A stretch of DNA of 64,000 bases from Bradyrhizobium diazoefficiens (GCF_018131185.1 NZ_JAFCJE010000003.1:682001-746000); one strand, 5' to 3'; positions 33,298-42,685 are shown, counted from the stretch's first letter. Numbers and translations: made by a program. Notes: generated by a model from the letters alone, not told the origin.

Positions 33298-34560
33298 CTA
33301 CACCACCTTGCTTGATCCTTGCGTGATCAGCCGAGCCGCGCGCTGGTCGCGCGCGTAGATCCAGAGCCAGCTCAAGGCGACGCTGAGGCGGTGGCGGAGG
33401 CCGATCAGGAAGTAGATGTGGGCAATGCCCCAGATCCACCATGCGATGGTGCCGCGCAGCTTGAAGCGGCCGAAATCGATGACGGCGAGCCGCTTGCCGA
33501 TCTGGGCGAGGCTGCCGGCGTGCTTGTAACGGAATGGACCGGTCGCAGCACCGCGCAGCCGGGCCTTGATGGTCTCGGCGACGTGCTTTCCCTGCTGCTT
33601 GGCGGCCGGCGCGATGCCCGGCACCGGCTTGCCGTCCCAGGCGTTGATGCTGACGGTGTCGCCGATCGCGAAGATCTCGGGATGACCGGGAATGGTCAGG
33701 TCGGTCTCGACCTGCACGCGTCCGGCGCGATCGCTGGGTGCGCCCAGCCATTCGGCGGCGGGCGAGGCGCGCACACCGGCGGCCCAGATACGTGTTTTTG
33801 CCTCGAGCAGCCTGCCGCCGAACACCACGCCCTCGCGGTTGATCTCGGTCACGGCCTGCCCGAGCACGACCTCGACGCCGATCTTCTCCAGCGAGGCCTG
33901 CGCATAGGCCGAGAGATCGTCGGCAAAGCCCGCGAGCACGCGCGGCCCCGCCTCGATCAGCACCACGCGCGCCTTGGTGGTGTCGATGTTGCGGAAATCG
34001 CCGGGCAGAGTGTGATGCGCCATCTCGGCGATCGTGCCGGCGAGCTCGACGCCGGTCGGGCCGGCACCGACGATGACGAAGGTCAGCCGCGCCGCGCGCT
34101 TCGCCGGATCGGTCTCGCGCTCGGCGCGCTCGAACGCCACCAGGATATGACGGCGCAAGGTGGTGCCATCCTCCAGCGTCTTCAGGCCCGGCGCCCATTG
34201 CTCCCACTCGTCATGGCCGAAATAGGCGTGACGCGCACCGGTCGCCAGCACCAGCGTGTCGTAGGGCACCTCGCTGCCGTCGTCGATCAGGACGCAGCGC
34301 CTTGCCGCATCGACGCCGCTGACAGTCGCAAACAGCGTCGTCACCTCGCGCCGGTCGCGCATGAGATGGCGGATCGGCCAGGCGATCTCGCTGGTCGCGA
34401 GCGAGGCGGTCGCAACCTGGTAGAGCAGCGGCTGGAACAGATGATGGTTGCGGCGATCGATCAGCGTGATCTCGACCGGGGCGCCAGCGAGCCGGTAGGT
34501 CGTCTCCAGCCCGCCGAAGCCGGCCCCGACGATGACGACGCGGTGCGGTGTCGTGGTCAT
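33298..34560 (-). CDS. NADH dehydrogenase type II-like FAD oxidoreductase
   Basis: 420 aa from the ATG at 34560, preceded by GAGGG at 7 nt. Two Rossmann motifs: VVIVGAGFGGLETTYRL at the N-terminus for FAD and FVIVGAGPTGVELAGTIAEM for NADH. GDTVSINAWDGKPVPGIAPAAKQQG is the typical FAD/quinone-side block, and a C-terminal hydrophobic/amphipathic stretch (TIAWWIWGIAHIYFLIGLRHRL) anchors the enzyme to the membrane. It should oxidise NADH to quinone without pumping protons. It stands alone, convergent with one binding-protein gene and divergent from another. Confidence 0.92.
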   Translation of the reverse strand: MTTTPHRVVIVGAGFGGLETTYRLAGAPVEITLIDRRNHHLFQPLLYQVATASLATSEIAWPIRHLMRDRREVTTLFATVSGVDAARRCVLIDDGSEVPYDTLVLATGARHAYFGHDEWEQWAPGLKTLEDGTTLRRHILVAFERAERETDPAKRAARLTFVIVGAGPTGVELAGTIAEMAHHTLPGDFRNIDTTKARVVLIEAGPRVLAGFADDLSAYAQASLEKIGVEVVLGQAVTEINREGVVFGGRLLEAKTRIWAAGVRASPAAEWLGAPSDRAGRVQVETDLTIPGHPEIFAIGDTVSINAWDGKPVPGIAPAAKQQGKHVAETIKARLRGAATGPFRYKHAGSLAQIGKRLAVIDFGRFKLRGTIAWWIWGIAHIYFLIGLRHRLSVALSWLWIYARDQRAARLITQGSSKVV

Positions 34561-34889
34561 GATGTGCCCTCGAATCTCGCTGCTCTTCCTGCTCATTTAA
34601 GTGCGAATTGGGTGTCGCGGTCCAATAGCCGTCATCAATGGTCGGATAGGCCGGACGTATCGGTCCGGCGCGGAAAAAGCGCCGCAGCCCCCGGACCGGG
34701 CTTGGGCCAACCTTGGACCTTGGGCCGAAGTAAGTAGAATTATATTTCTTGCCATCCGCGACGGGCGCGAAATATGGTGCAGGGCAGGCGCTGAGCCATT
34801 GGCGGCTCGATGGATTTTGCGTTCAATAGAGACGACCCGGGCGGCGATCACCCCGCTTGCGGGCTCAATAATTAAGGAGGGGAGTGGTT
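34561..34889. other. Divergent regulatory gap
   Basis: 329 bp between the NDH-2-like gene and the next binding protein gene. It contains a short AT-rich stretch near 34735-34755 (AAGTAGAATTATATTTCTTG) that could hold a promoter, and the ribosome site AAGGAGG at 34874-34880. I see no gene, repeat or clear palindrome. Confidence 0.4.
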
Positions 34890-36062
34890 ATGAGGACGGC
34901 ATTCTGGCTGGCGGGCGCAGCGGCGCTCGTGCTGGCAAATCAGGCATCCGCCGGCGACACCATCAAGATCGGCTTCGTTTCGACCTTCAGCGGCCCGACC
35001 GCCGTGATCGGCAACGACATGCGCAACTCCTTCGAGCTCGCGCTCGATCATCTCGGCCGCAAGATGGACGGCAAGCCGGTCGAGGTGATCTACGAGGACG
35101 ACGGGCAGAAGCCCGACGTCGGCAAGCAGAAAACCGAGAAGCTGGTACAGTCCGACAAGGTCGATTTCATCGTCGGCTACATCTGGTCGAACGTGCTGCT
35201 GGCCTCGCTCAAGACCGCGGTGGATTCGCAGACCTTCCTGATCTCGGCCAATGCCGGCCCTTCGCAGCTCGCGGGCGATCTGTGCTCGCCTTACGTGTTC
35301 TCGACTTCCTGGCAGAACGACCAGACACCGCAGGCGGTCGGCACCTATATGAACCAGAAGGGCGTCAAGTCGGTGTTCCTGATCGGCCCGAACTACGCCG
35401 CCGGCAAGGACATGCTGGCCGGTGTCAAGAGTACCTTCAAAGGGCAGGTCGTGGGTGAGGAATACACGGTGTGGCCGAGCCAGCTCGACTTCTCGGCCGA
35501 GCTCTCCAAGGCGCGTGCCTCCGGCGCCGAGTCGATCTTCGTGTTCTATCCAGGTGCTGCGGGCGTACAATTCCTGAACCAATATGCTCAGGCCGGGCTG
35601 AAGAGCACGATGCCGCTCTACACCGCCTTCACCATCGACGAGCTGTCGCTGCCGCTCCAGAAGGAGAACGCGCTCGGGGTGCCCGGCGCGCAGCAATGGG
35701 TCAACGACCTCCCCAACGAACAGAACAAGCGCTTCGTCGCCGACTACCGCAAGAAGTATCCCGGCCTGCGTCCGACCTTCTATGGCGCGCAGTCCTACGA
35801 CGCTGCGAACCTGATCAACAGCGCCGTCGTCGCCGTGAAGGGCGACACCAGCAAGAAGGACGCAATGAAGGCCGAAATGGAGAAGGCCAACTTCAAGTCG
35901 GTGCGCGGCGCGTTCAAGTTCGGCAACAACCACATCCCGATTCAGAACTTCTACCTGCAGGACGTGGTCAAGGACGCCGAAGGCCAGCTCGCGCTCAAGA
36001 CGGTCGCGACCATCGTCGAGAACGACCAGGATCGCTTCCACGAGAAGTGCAAGATGAAGTGA
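34890..36062 (+). CDS. Branched-chain-type ABC binding protein (orphan)
   Basis: 390 aa from the ATG at 34890, 9 nt after AAGGAGG. Signal peptide FWLAGAAALVLANQASA, then DTIKIGFVSTFSGPTAVIGNDM and the YGAQSYDAANLI block near residue 305, typical of LivJ-like proteins of the aromatic-acid and amide binding branches. It stands alone, with no permease gene nearby. Ligand unknown; the surrounding genes suggest an aromatic acid. Confidence 0.9.
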   Translation: MRTAFWLAGAAALVLANQASAGDTIKIGFVSTFSGPTAVIGNDMRNSFELALDHLGRKMDGKPVEVIYEDDGQKPDVGKQKTEKLVQSDKVDFIVGYIWSNVLLASLKTAVDSQTFLISANAGPSQLAGDLCSPYVFSTSWQNDQTPQAVGTYMNQKGVKSVFLIGPNYAAGKDMLAGVKSTFKGQVVGEEYTVWPSQLDFSAELSKARASGAESIFVFYPGAAGVQFLNQYAQAGLKSTMPLYTAFTIDELSLPLQKENALGVPGAQQWVNDLPNEQNKRFVADYRKKYPGLRPTFYGAQSYDAANLINSAVVAVKGDTSKKDAMKAEMEKANFKSVRGAFKFGNNHIPIQNFYLQDVVKDAEGQLALKTVATIVENDQDRFHEKCKMK

Positions 36063-36116
36063 GGTCGGCGTAGCCGCCGGATGAGGGGGCTCTTCTGCCC
36101 CTTCAATTGTAAGTAT

Positions 36117-36210
36117 CGTAGGGTGGGCAAAGCGAAGCGTGCCCACCATTCGCACCGCATAATCGGCGAGGTGGTGGGCACGGCGCAAGCGCGCCTTTGC
36201 CCACCCTATG
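36117..36210. repeat. Palindromic repeat (CGTAGGGTGGGCAAAG type)
   Basis: Third copy of the element at 8082: CGTAGGGTGGGCAAAGCGAA with GCGTGCCCACC at the left and GGTGGGCACGGCGC with GCCTTTGCCCACCCTATG at the right. It is followed 21 bp later by another repeat family. Confidence 0.88.
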
Positions 36211-36231
36211 TTCCTCGATAGCCTCCGCACA

Positions 36232-36316
36232 GTCATTGCGAGCGCAGCGAAGCAATCCAGAATCCCTCCGCGGAGGCAGTCTGGATTGCTTCGTCGCAAG
36301 GGCTCCTCGCAATGAC
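36232..36316. repeat. Palindromic repeat (GTCATTGCGAG...GAAGCAATCCAG type)
   Basis: GTCATTGCGAGCGCAGCGAA and GCAATCCAGA pair with TCTGGATTGCTTCGTCGC and CTCGCAATGAC. Together with the adjacent element it fills the convergent gap between the orphan binding protein and the dehydratase gene at the end of the shikimate/quinate operon, and may terminate both transcripts. Confidence 0.88.
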
Positions 36317-36348
36317 GATGAGGAGAACGACGTGCGAGAAAGAGACAC

Positions 36349-38220
36349 CTATACCCTCGGCATGCTCGCCGGCCGCACCTCGCGGGCTTGCGCTGCGAGC
36401 CTGATTCCGGCATTGGCCGCGCCAAAGCCCCGGTAGTCCCGCCGCTCCACGATCTCGAAGAAGAAGCGCTCGTCGAAGATGTGGGTGTAGACCTGGAAGA
36501 ACTCGCCGTCGCCCTCGCGATCGTAGAGGATGTGGTTGACGCGCAACTGCGCCATCAGCTCGGGCGCGAGGTCGTATTTGGCTTCGATGTCGTCGTAGTA
36601 ATTATCAGGGATGTCCAGGAAATCCGCGCCGCGCTTGCGCATCTCCGCGACCGCCGCAAAAATGTCCGGGCACGCGAATGCGACGTGCTGCACGCCTGAT
36701 CCGAAGAACTCCGAGATGAAGCGCGCCGGCAGCGTGCGGTTGGCGGAAGAGCCGTTGAGCACGAAGCGCAGGCTCTGGTCGGCGTTGATGATGGCCTGGC
36801 TCTGCACCAGACCTCTGGGGTCGGCGATCTCCATCTGCGGCAGCCGCGTCAGGTCGAGGATGCCGGTGTAGAACAACAGCCAGGACAGCATCTCGTCATA
36901 GGGCATCGATTGCGCGATGTGATCGACGGCGAGCAGCGCATCCGCCCCCGCATCGCTCGCAACAGGCTCGAAATCCGTGTCCCAGTTCTTGCCGGCCTGG
37001 TCGAGGAAATAGAGCAGGCTGCCGCCGACGCCGTGGATCGCGGGGATCTCCAGCTCGCCCGGCCCGACCGGCTGGTAAAAGGTGCGCGCCTTCAGCGCCT
37101 CGGCACGCTGCATGGCAAGGCCGGCATTGTCGACGTCGAGCGCGATCGCGCAGACGCCGGGGCCGTGCGTGACGTAGTGGGAATGGGCAAACCCGTCGGT
37201 CTCGCTGTTGATGACGAGCTCCACCTTGCCCTGCGACCAGCGCTCCACCTCCTTGCTGCGATGCGCGCCCGTCTTGCGGAAGCCGAGTTGCGAAAACAGA
37301 CGGGCGAGCTCGCCGGCCTTGGTCTCGTTGACGGCAAATTCGATGAACCCGGTACCGCGACTCTTCGTCTTCGGCGCCAGCGGCTCGGCGGCGAATTTCG
37401 GCCAACCCGGTGCAAGCTGGTCCTCCAGCAGGATCAGCGAGCGCAGGCCGTCCACCGCGGTCTGCGCAGCCGAGCCGGCGCGGAACTGGTCGTTGAAGAT
37501 CTCCAGCGACAGCGGTCCGGCATAGCCGGTTGCCGCGATCGCCGCCATGAACTCGCCGACCGGCAGATCGCCCTGGCCGGGAAAGGACCGGAAGTGCCGG
37601 CTCCAGGACAGGATGTCGAGCTCGAGCTTCGGCGCGTCCGCGAGTTGCACCAGAAAGATCTTGTCGCCGGGGATCGAGGCCATCGCGCGGGTTGGAAAGC
37701 CCGGTGCGAGCGCGTGAAAGCTGTCGAGGATGATTCCGATCGCGGGATGATCGGCGCGCCGCACGATCTCCCAGGCGTCGCGGTAGTCGTTGACATGGCG
37801 TCCCCAGGCCAATGCCTCGTAGCCGACGCGCACGGAGCGCTTGGCCGCGCGTTCGCCCAGCTCGCGAAAATCATCGGCGGCGCGGTCGATGCCGCCGAGC
37901 GAGACGGGCGAGACGTTGGAGCAGATCAGCAGCAGGTCGGTGCCAAGCTCCTGCATCAGATCGAACTTTCGCTCCGCGCGGGCAAAGTTGCGGGCGCGCT
38001 GCGGCTCGGGCATGCCTTCGAAATCGCGGAACGGCTGGAACGCGCAGATCTCGAGATTGAGGTCCTTGCAGAGCATTGCGATCTCGCGCGGGCCTGAGCC
38101 GAACGACAGCAGATCGTTCTCGAAGATCTCGACCGCGTCGAAGCCGGCCGCTGCAATGGCGCGAAGCTTTTCGTCGAGGGAGCCCGAGAGCGAGACGGTG
38201 GCGATCGAGCGCTTGTTCAT
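36349..38220 (-). CDS. quiC: 3-dehydroshikimate dehydratase fused to HPPD-like domain (QuiC/QsuB type)
   Basis: 623 aa; start at the ATG at 38220, overlapping the upstream stop by 4 bp. The N-terminal sugar-isomerase-like barrel converts 3-dehydroshikimate to protocatechuate; its metal ligands Glu135, Asp166, His169, Gln192 and Glu240 are all in place. The C-terminal half is a hydroxyphenylpyruvate dioxygenase-like domain, whose iron ligands His434, His512 and Glu589 also appear intact, although known homologues do not need this activity for dehydration. Length matches QsuB-type enzymes. Last gene of the operon starting at the dehydrogenase near 44.8 kb. Confidence 0.92.
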   Translation of the reverse strand: MNKRSIATVSLSGSLDEKLRAIAAAGFDAVEIFENDLLSFGSGPREIAMLCKDLNLEICAFQPFRDFEGMPEPQRARNFARAERKFDLMQELGTDLLLICSNVSPVSLGGIDRAADDFRELGERAAKRSVRVGYEALAWGRHVNDYRDAWEIVRRADHPAIGIILDSFHALAPGFPTRAMASIPGDKIFLVQLADAPKLELDILSWSRHFRSFPGQGDLPVGEFMAAIAATGYAGPLSLEIFNDQFRAGSAAQTAVDGLRSLILLEDQLAPGWPKFAAEPLAPKTKSRGTGFIEFAVNETKAGELARLFSQLGFRKTGAHRSKEVERWSQGKVELVINSETDGFAHSHYVTHGPGVCAIALDVDNAGLAMQRAEALKARTFYQPVGPGELEIPAIHGVGGSLLYFLDQAGKNWDTDFEPVASDAGADALLAVDHIAQSMPYDEMLSWLLFYTGILDLTRLPQMEIADPRGLVQSQAIINADQSLRFVLNGSSANRTLPARFISEFFGSGVQHVAFACPDIFAAVAEMRKRGADFLDIPDNYYDDIEAKYDLAPELMAQLRVNHILYDREGDGEFFQVYTHIFDERFFFEIVERRDYRGFGAANAGIRLAAQAREVRPASMPRV

Positions 38221-39275
38221 GCGGCCTGCTCCATGATCTGCCCCGGCGAGATCTTTTGTCCCGTGCGCGCCGCTTCGCTGACGGCCTCGACGACGGCGAG
38301 CGTGCCCATTGCATCCTCGACCGAAATCAGAGGCTGCTCGCGGCCGGCGATCACGGCCAGGAAATGCCGAAGCTGCTCGGCGAGCGGATCGTAAGCCGAG
38401 AGTGCGACGGGCTTGCGAACCAGCGGCGCGTGCCAGCCGGGATCTTGTCGATACGACCACAGCTCCATGGTGGGCACCGAGAGGGAGCCTTTAGTTCCGG
38501 CGAAGACGTAACAGGACTGGTCCTGTCTGGGATAGACCGCGTTCTCGCCCGATGTGAGTTCCCAGCTCCATGGTGTCGGCGTCGCATCCGACACGGTCAC
38601 CGTGCCGAGGGCGCCGTTGGCGAAGCGCAGCAGGAGCGCCGCGGTGTCCTCGACGGCGAAGCCGCGCACCTTGTTCGAGGTCAGCGCCTGCACCTCGACG
38701 ATCTCGCCGCAGATGAAGCGGAGATTGTCGATGTCATGAATCAAATTGATCAGCAGCGGACCGCCGCCCGCCTCACGCCGCCAGGCGACATCGAAATAAT
38801 CGTCCGGTTTCTTCAGCAGCCACAGTCCGGCCACTGCGGTGAGCTGGCCGAGCTTACCGCTTGCCACCGTCTCACGGGCCGACTTGATGATGGGATTGTG
38901 CCGCCGGTGGTGACCGACCAGCATCGGCACGCCGGTGCGCCTCACCGTGGCACAGAGGCGCTGTGCAGTGGCAACCGTCTCGGTCACCGGCTTCTCGATC
39001 AGCGCGGGAACGCCCGCCGCGGCGCAATCAAGGGCCATCGGCAAATGCAGCGTGTTGGGCGAGGCGATGACGAGACCGTCCGGCTTCTCCTGTGCCAGCA
39101 GCGCGCGATGATCTGGATAGCAGGGCACGTTGTGCGCCAGCGCATAATCCTTCGCGGCGGGCGAGGGATCGGCGATGCCGGCGAGCTCGCAGTCCTCCAA
39201 TGCCGTGATCAGCTCGATATGGCGGCGGCCGATCAGGCCGGCTCCGGCGACGGCGATGCGCATTGCCGCGCTCAT
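38217..39275 (-). CDS. Gfo/Idh/MocA-family oxidoreductase
   Basis: 352-aa NAD(P)-dependent dehydrogenase. N-terminal Rossmann motif AVAGAGLIGRRH, the family EKP motif at LIEKPVTETV, and the HDIDNLRF active-site helix. Starts inside the stop of the ABC ATPase gene (ATGA) and ends inside the start of the dehydratase gene, so translation is coupled on both sides. In this operon it may oxidise a hydroaromatic such as quinate or a related cyclitol; that is inference. Confidence 0.9.
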   Translation of the reverse strand: MSAAMRIAVAGAGLIGRRHIELITALEDCELAGIADPSPAAKDYALAHNVPCYPDHRALLAQEKPDGLVIASPNTLHLPMALDCAAAGVPALIEKPVTETVATAQRLCATVRRTGVPMLVGHHRRHNPIIKSARETVASGKLGQLTAVAGLWLLKKPDDYFDVAWRREAGGGPLLINLIHDIDNLRFICGEIVEVQALTSNKVRGFAVEDTAALLLRFANGALGTVTVSDATPTPWSWELTSGENAVYPRQDQSCYVFAGTKGSLSVPTMELWSYRQDPGWHAPLVRKPVALSAYDPLAEQLRHFLAVIAGREQPLISVEDAMGTLAVVEAVSEAARTGQKISPGQIMEQAA

Positions 39276-40009
39276 GCCGCACTCTCCTCCATCGCGCCGC
39301 CGAGGAACAACTGGCCGATCCGCGGATCGTTCAGAATGCGCTTGGCGTCGTCGACCATGCGGGTCTGGCCCAGCTCGAGCACGATGCCGATGTCCGAGAT
39401 TTCCAGCGCCGAGCGCGCGTTCTGCTCGATCATCAGGATGGTGACGCCGCGGTCGCGCAGGTTTCTGAGGATATCGAAGGTCTGCTGCACCATCAGGGGC
39501 GATAGCCCGATCGAAGGCTCGTCGACCAACACCAGCTTCGGCTCGAGCAACAGCGAGCGCGCGATCTCGAGTTGCTTCTGCTCGCCGCCCGAGAGCGTCG
39601 AGGCCTGTTGCGTCGACTTCCGCCGCAGCGCCGGGAACAGGTCGAGGGCCGCCTCGATCCGCCGGGGCAGGTCGAGTCCCTTTCCGGCGGCGACGCCGCC
39701 GAGCTCGATGTTGTGACGCACCGACAGTTCGGGAAAGATGTTGCGGCCCTGCGGCACGTAGCAGATGCCGGCATTGAGCAGCGCGCGCTGGCTTAAGTTG
39801 GTGACGTCGCGGCCGGCAAAGCTGATCTTGCCCTCGCGCAGCCTGAGCAGGCCGAAGATCGCCTTGAACACGGTGGATTTGCCGGCGCCGTTCGGGCCGA
39901 TGATGGTGGTGATGGTCGCCGGCGGCACCGAGAACGTGGTGCCGTTCAGGATCGTCATCTTGCCGTAGCCGCCGACGAGATTGTGAACCGAGAGGATCGG
40001 GTCGCTCAT
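39272..40009 (-). CDS. ABC importer ATPase, LivF-like
   Basis: 245 aa. Walker A GPNGAGKST, signature LSGGEQKQLEIARSL, Walker B LVLVDEPSIGLSPL, His in EQNARSAL region. N-terminal LSVHNLVGGYGKMTILNGTTF is LivF-like. Ribosome site AGGAAG is 6 nt before the ATG. Works with the LivG-like ATPase directly upstream. Part of the shikimate/quinate operon. Confidence 0.94.
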   Translation of the reverse strand: MSDPILSVHNLVGGYGKMTILNGTTFSVPPATITTIIGPNGAGKSTVFKAIFGLLRLREGKISFAGRDVTNLSQRALLNAGICYVPQGRNIFPELSVRHNIELGGVAAGKGLDLPRRIEAALDLFPALRRKSTQQASTLSGGEQKQLEIARSLLLEPKLVLVDEPSIGLSPLMVQQTFDILRNLRDRGVTILMIEQNARSALEISDIGIVLELGQTRMVDDAKRILNDPRIGQLFLGGAMEESAA

Positions 40010-40018
40010 GTTGGCTTC

Positions 40019-40762
40019 CTAATGTCCGAGATAGGCTTCGATCACGGCGGGGTTCTTGCGCACCTCGTCCGGCCGTCCCATCGCCAGCACCTTGCCTTCC
40101 GCCATCACCATCACGCGCGAGCACAGCGACATCACGAACTCCATGTTGTGCTCGATCACGACGAAGGTGGCGTTCTTCTCGCGGTTGATCGCGACGAGGC
40201 GGTCCTTCAGATCCGCCAGCATCGACGGGTTGACGCCGCCGGCGGGCTCGTCGAGCAGCACGAGGCGCGGGCCGCCCATGAAGGCCATGGCGGCGTCGAG
40301 CAGCTTTTGCTGGCCATAGGAGAGGCCGCCGGCGGGCTCGTCTGCGAGATGGTCGAGCTTGAAGAAGCCGATCATCTGGTTGGCGGTCTCGGTGAGCCCG
40401 GCATCGGAGCGGCCGACGAGGCGCGAGGCCATGTTGCCCTGATGCTCTTGCCCTGCGAGGATCAGGTTCTCGCGGACCGAGAGTTTTGGGAACACCTGAA
40501 GGAGCTGGAAGGTGCGGCTGACGCCGAGCTTGTTGAGCTCGGCGGGACGCAGGCCGGTGACCAGCTTGCCGTCGAGCTTGACCTCGCCACCGCTTGGAGT
40601 GAGCTGGCCGAGGATGCAGTTGAACAGGGTCGACTTGCCGCACCCGTTCGGCCCGATCAGGCCGAGGATCTCGCCCTCACGCACGTCGAAGGAAACGCCG
40701 TCGACGGCGCTGATGCCGCCAAAGTTCTTCCTGATGTCGGTGACTTCGAGGACCGCACTCAT
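40019..40762 (-). CDS. ABC importer ATPase, LivG-like
   Basis: 247 aa from the ATG at 40762, overlapping the permease stop by 4 bp. Walker A GPNGCGKSTLFN, signature LSYGQQKLLDAAMAF, Walker B LVLLDEPAGGVNP, switch His in VVIEHNMEFVM. The extension ALAMGRPDEVRKNPAVIEAYLGH at the end is typical of LivG. Confidence 0.94.
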   Translation of the reverse strand: MSAVLEVTDIRKNFGGISAVDGVSFDVREGEILGLIGPNGCGKSTLFNCILGQLTPSGGEVKLDGKLVTGLRPAELNKLGVSRTFQLLQVFPKLSVRENLILAGQEHQGNMASRLVGRSDAGLTETANQMIGFFKLDHLADEPAGGLSYGQQKLLDAAMAFMGGPRLVLLDEPAGGVNPSMLADLKDRLVAINREKNATFVVIEHNMEFVMSLCSRVMVMAEGKVLAMGRPDEVRKNPAVIEAYLGH

Positions 40763-41757
40763 TGCGCTGCCTCCAGTCGGGATTTTGCGACGGCGCGCAG
40801 CGCGGACGCTGCCTTGGTGCGGCGTTCGGCAAGATAACGGTCGAGGATCCCGAGAATGCCGGTCGGCGACCAGATCAGCAGCAGCATCACGGCCACCGCG
40901 TAGAGCATCAGATAATAGCCTTCGGTGAAGCGCAGCCATTCCGGCAGCAGCACCGCGATCATCGCCCCGAGGAACGGGCCGAAATAGAAACCGGCGCCGC
41001 CGACGATCACCATCATCAGCAGGTCGAGCGAGAGCGAGAGGTTGAACGGCACCGGATCGATATATTGCGTCAGCGGCGCATAGAGCGCGCCGGCGACGCC
41101 GCCGAGTGCCGAGCCGATCGCGAACGCCATCAGCGTGTAGCGGCGCGTGTCGATGCCGAGCGATTGCGCGCGCAGCGGGTTCTCGCGCAGCGCCATGAAA
41201 GCGCGGCCCCAGGGCGAACGGATCAGCCACCATACCGCCAGCGACACGATCGCGAGCGCGCCGAGGCAGACATAATAGAACGGCAGCGGCTTGTTGGTCG
41301 CGAATCCGAAGATGTTCGGGCGGGGAATATTGGAGATGCCGTAGATGCCGCCGGTGAGCCAGCTCTCGTTGCGGAACACCAGGAAGGCGAGGGTGGAAAA
41401 GGCGAGCGTGACGAAGGCGAGATAGTGATGCTGCACGCGCAGCGCGGGATAGCCGAGCACCCAGCCGACGGCGAAGCTCAAGGCGATCGCGACCAGAATA
41501 GCCGCCGGCAACGGCCAGCCATGCGTGGTCATGATCGCGAACGCGTAGGCGCCGATGCCGACGAAGGCGCCCTGCGCCAGCGAGACCTGGCCGGCATAGC
41601 CGAGCGTGAGATTGAGCCCCATCGCGGCGATGCTCATCACGGCCCATTGGCTCAGGATGAACAGGCCGTAGCGGTTGAAGTTCATGGGCACGATGATCAG
41701 CGCGGCGATCACGGCAAGGCCGAGCGCGATCTTCAGGGGTTTGGCAAAGCCGGTCAT
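40759..41757 (-). CDS. ABC importer permease, LivM-like
   Basis: 332-aa inner-membrane protein with about nine hydrophobic segments. NLTLGYAGQVSLAQGAFVGIGAYA is the family signature, and the cytoplasmic coupling loop MALRENPLRAQSLGIDTRRYTLMAFAIG is intact. Ends with a basic tail. Forms the pore with the LivH-like subunit; starts 4 bp inside that gene's end. Confidence 0.94.
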   Translation of the reverse strand: MTGFAKPLKIALGLAVIAALIIVPMNFNRYGLFILSQWAVMSIAAMGLNLTLGYAGQVSLAQGAFVGIGAYAFAIMTTHGWPLPAAILVAIALSFAVGWVLGYPALRVQHHYLAFVTLAFSTLAFLVFRNESWLTGGIYGISNIPRPNIFGFATNKPLPFYYVCLGALAIVSLAVWWLIRSPWGRAFMALRENPLRAQSLGIDTRRYTLMAFAIGSALGGVAGALYAPLTQYIDPVPFNLSLSLDLLMMVIVGGAGFYFGPFLGAMIAVLLPEWLRFTEGYYLMLYAVAVMLLLIWSPTGILGILDRYLAERRTKAASALRAVAKSRLEAAQ

Positions 41758-42629
41758 ACCGTGCGCTCCTCGGCGCGGCCGAGCAAGCCCTGCGGCCGGA
41801 ACAGGATGACGGCGATCAGGAAGAGCATCGGCACGGCGGCGCGGTACTGCGTCGAGACATAGGCGGCCGCGAGATTGTCGAGCACGCCGATCAGCAGGCC
41901 GCCCGCGATCGCCCCGCGCACCTGATTGAAGCCGCCGACGATCGCGGCGATGAAGGCGGCCTGGCCCAGGACCTCGCCGGATGAGAATTTGGCGAGATAG
42001 ATCGGCGTGATCAGCAACGAAGCCAGCGCCACCAGGAAGGCATTGATCAGGAAGGTCAGCAGGATCATGCGCTCGACCGGCACGCCGATGATGCGCGCCA
42101 CCGTCGGGTTCTGGGCAGCCGCCTGCATCTGGTGGCCGAGCGAGGTGCGGTTGAGCAGCGTGGTCAGGCCGACCACGGCGAGGATGGCGACGACGAGCAC
42201 GCCGATGCTCTGCAGCGACACCGCATAGCCGAAAACGGAGACGTCACCGGTCGGCACGATGGATGGAAAGGGCTGGGCTTCGGCGCTGAAGAACTGCTTG
42301 ACGGATTCCTTGATGCCGATCGCCAACGCCATGGTTGCGATCGCGAGCGGCAGCACGCCGTGGCGCATCATGGGGTCCACCAGTAGCAACTTGAAGGCAA
42401 GCCCGAGCAGGATCATCGACAAGAGGATGCCGAGGATGATCGCGAGCCAGAACGGCGCGCCGACATGCATCGCCGCCAGCATCAGGAACGCCGGCAGCAT
42501 CACGAACTCGCCTTGTGCGAAATTGATGGTCTGCGAGGTCTGCCAGAGCAGCGTGAAGCCGACCGCGACCAGCGCATAGATCGCGCCGGTGGCAAGTCCT
42601 GCGACCAGAAGATCGAATAGGTTGGACAT
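41754..42629 (-). CDS. ABC importer permease, LivH-like
   Basis: 291 aa from the ATG at 42629; an in-frame extension to 42686 falls in a hairpin repeat and is rejected. FDLLVAGLATGAIYALVAVGFTLLWQTSQTINFAQGEF is the LivH start pattern, with INF in place of the more usual VNLAHG. The coupling loop AAAQNPTVARIIGVPVERMI is present. Separated from the binding protein gene by about 100 bp containing a hairpin. Confidence 0.94.
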   Translation of the reverse strand: MSNLFDLLVAGLATGAIYALVAVGFTLLWQTSQTINFAQGEFVMLPAFLMLAAMHVGAPFWLAIILGILLSMILLGLAFKLLLVDPMMRHGVLPLAIATMALAIGIKESVKQFFSAEAQPFPSIVPTGDVSVFGYAVSLQSIGVLVVAILAVVGLTTLLNRTSLGHQMQAAAQNPTVARIIGVPVERMILLTFLINAFLVALASLLITPIYLAKFSSGEVLGQAAFIAAIVGGFNQVRGAIAGGLLIGVLDNLAAAYVSTQYRAAVPMLFLIAVILFRPQGLLGRAEERTV

Positions 42630-42685
42630 GGGTTCTCTTTGATCGTTAGAGCCCGAGTGAACGCCACGCGAATTCAGGCCTATCA

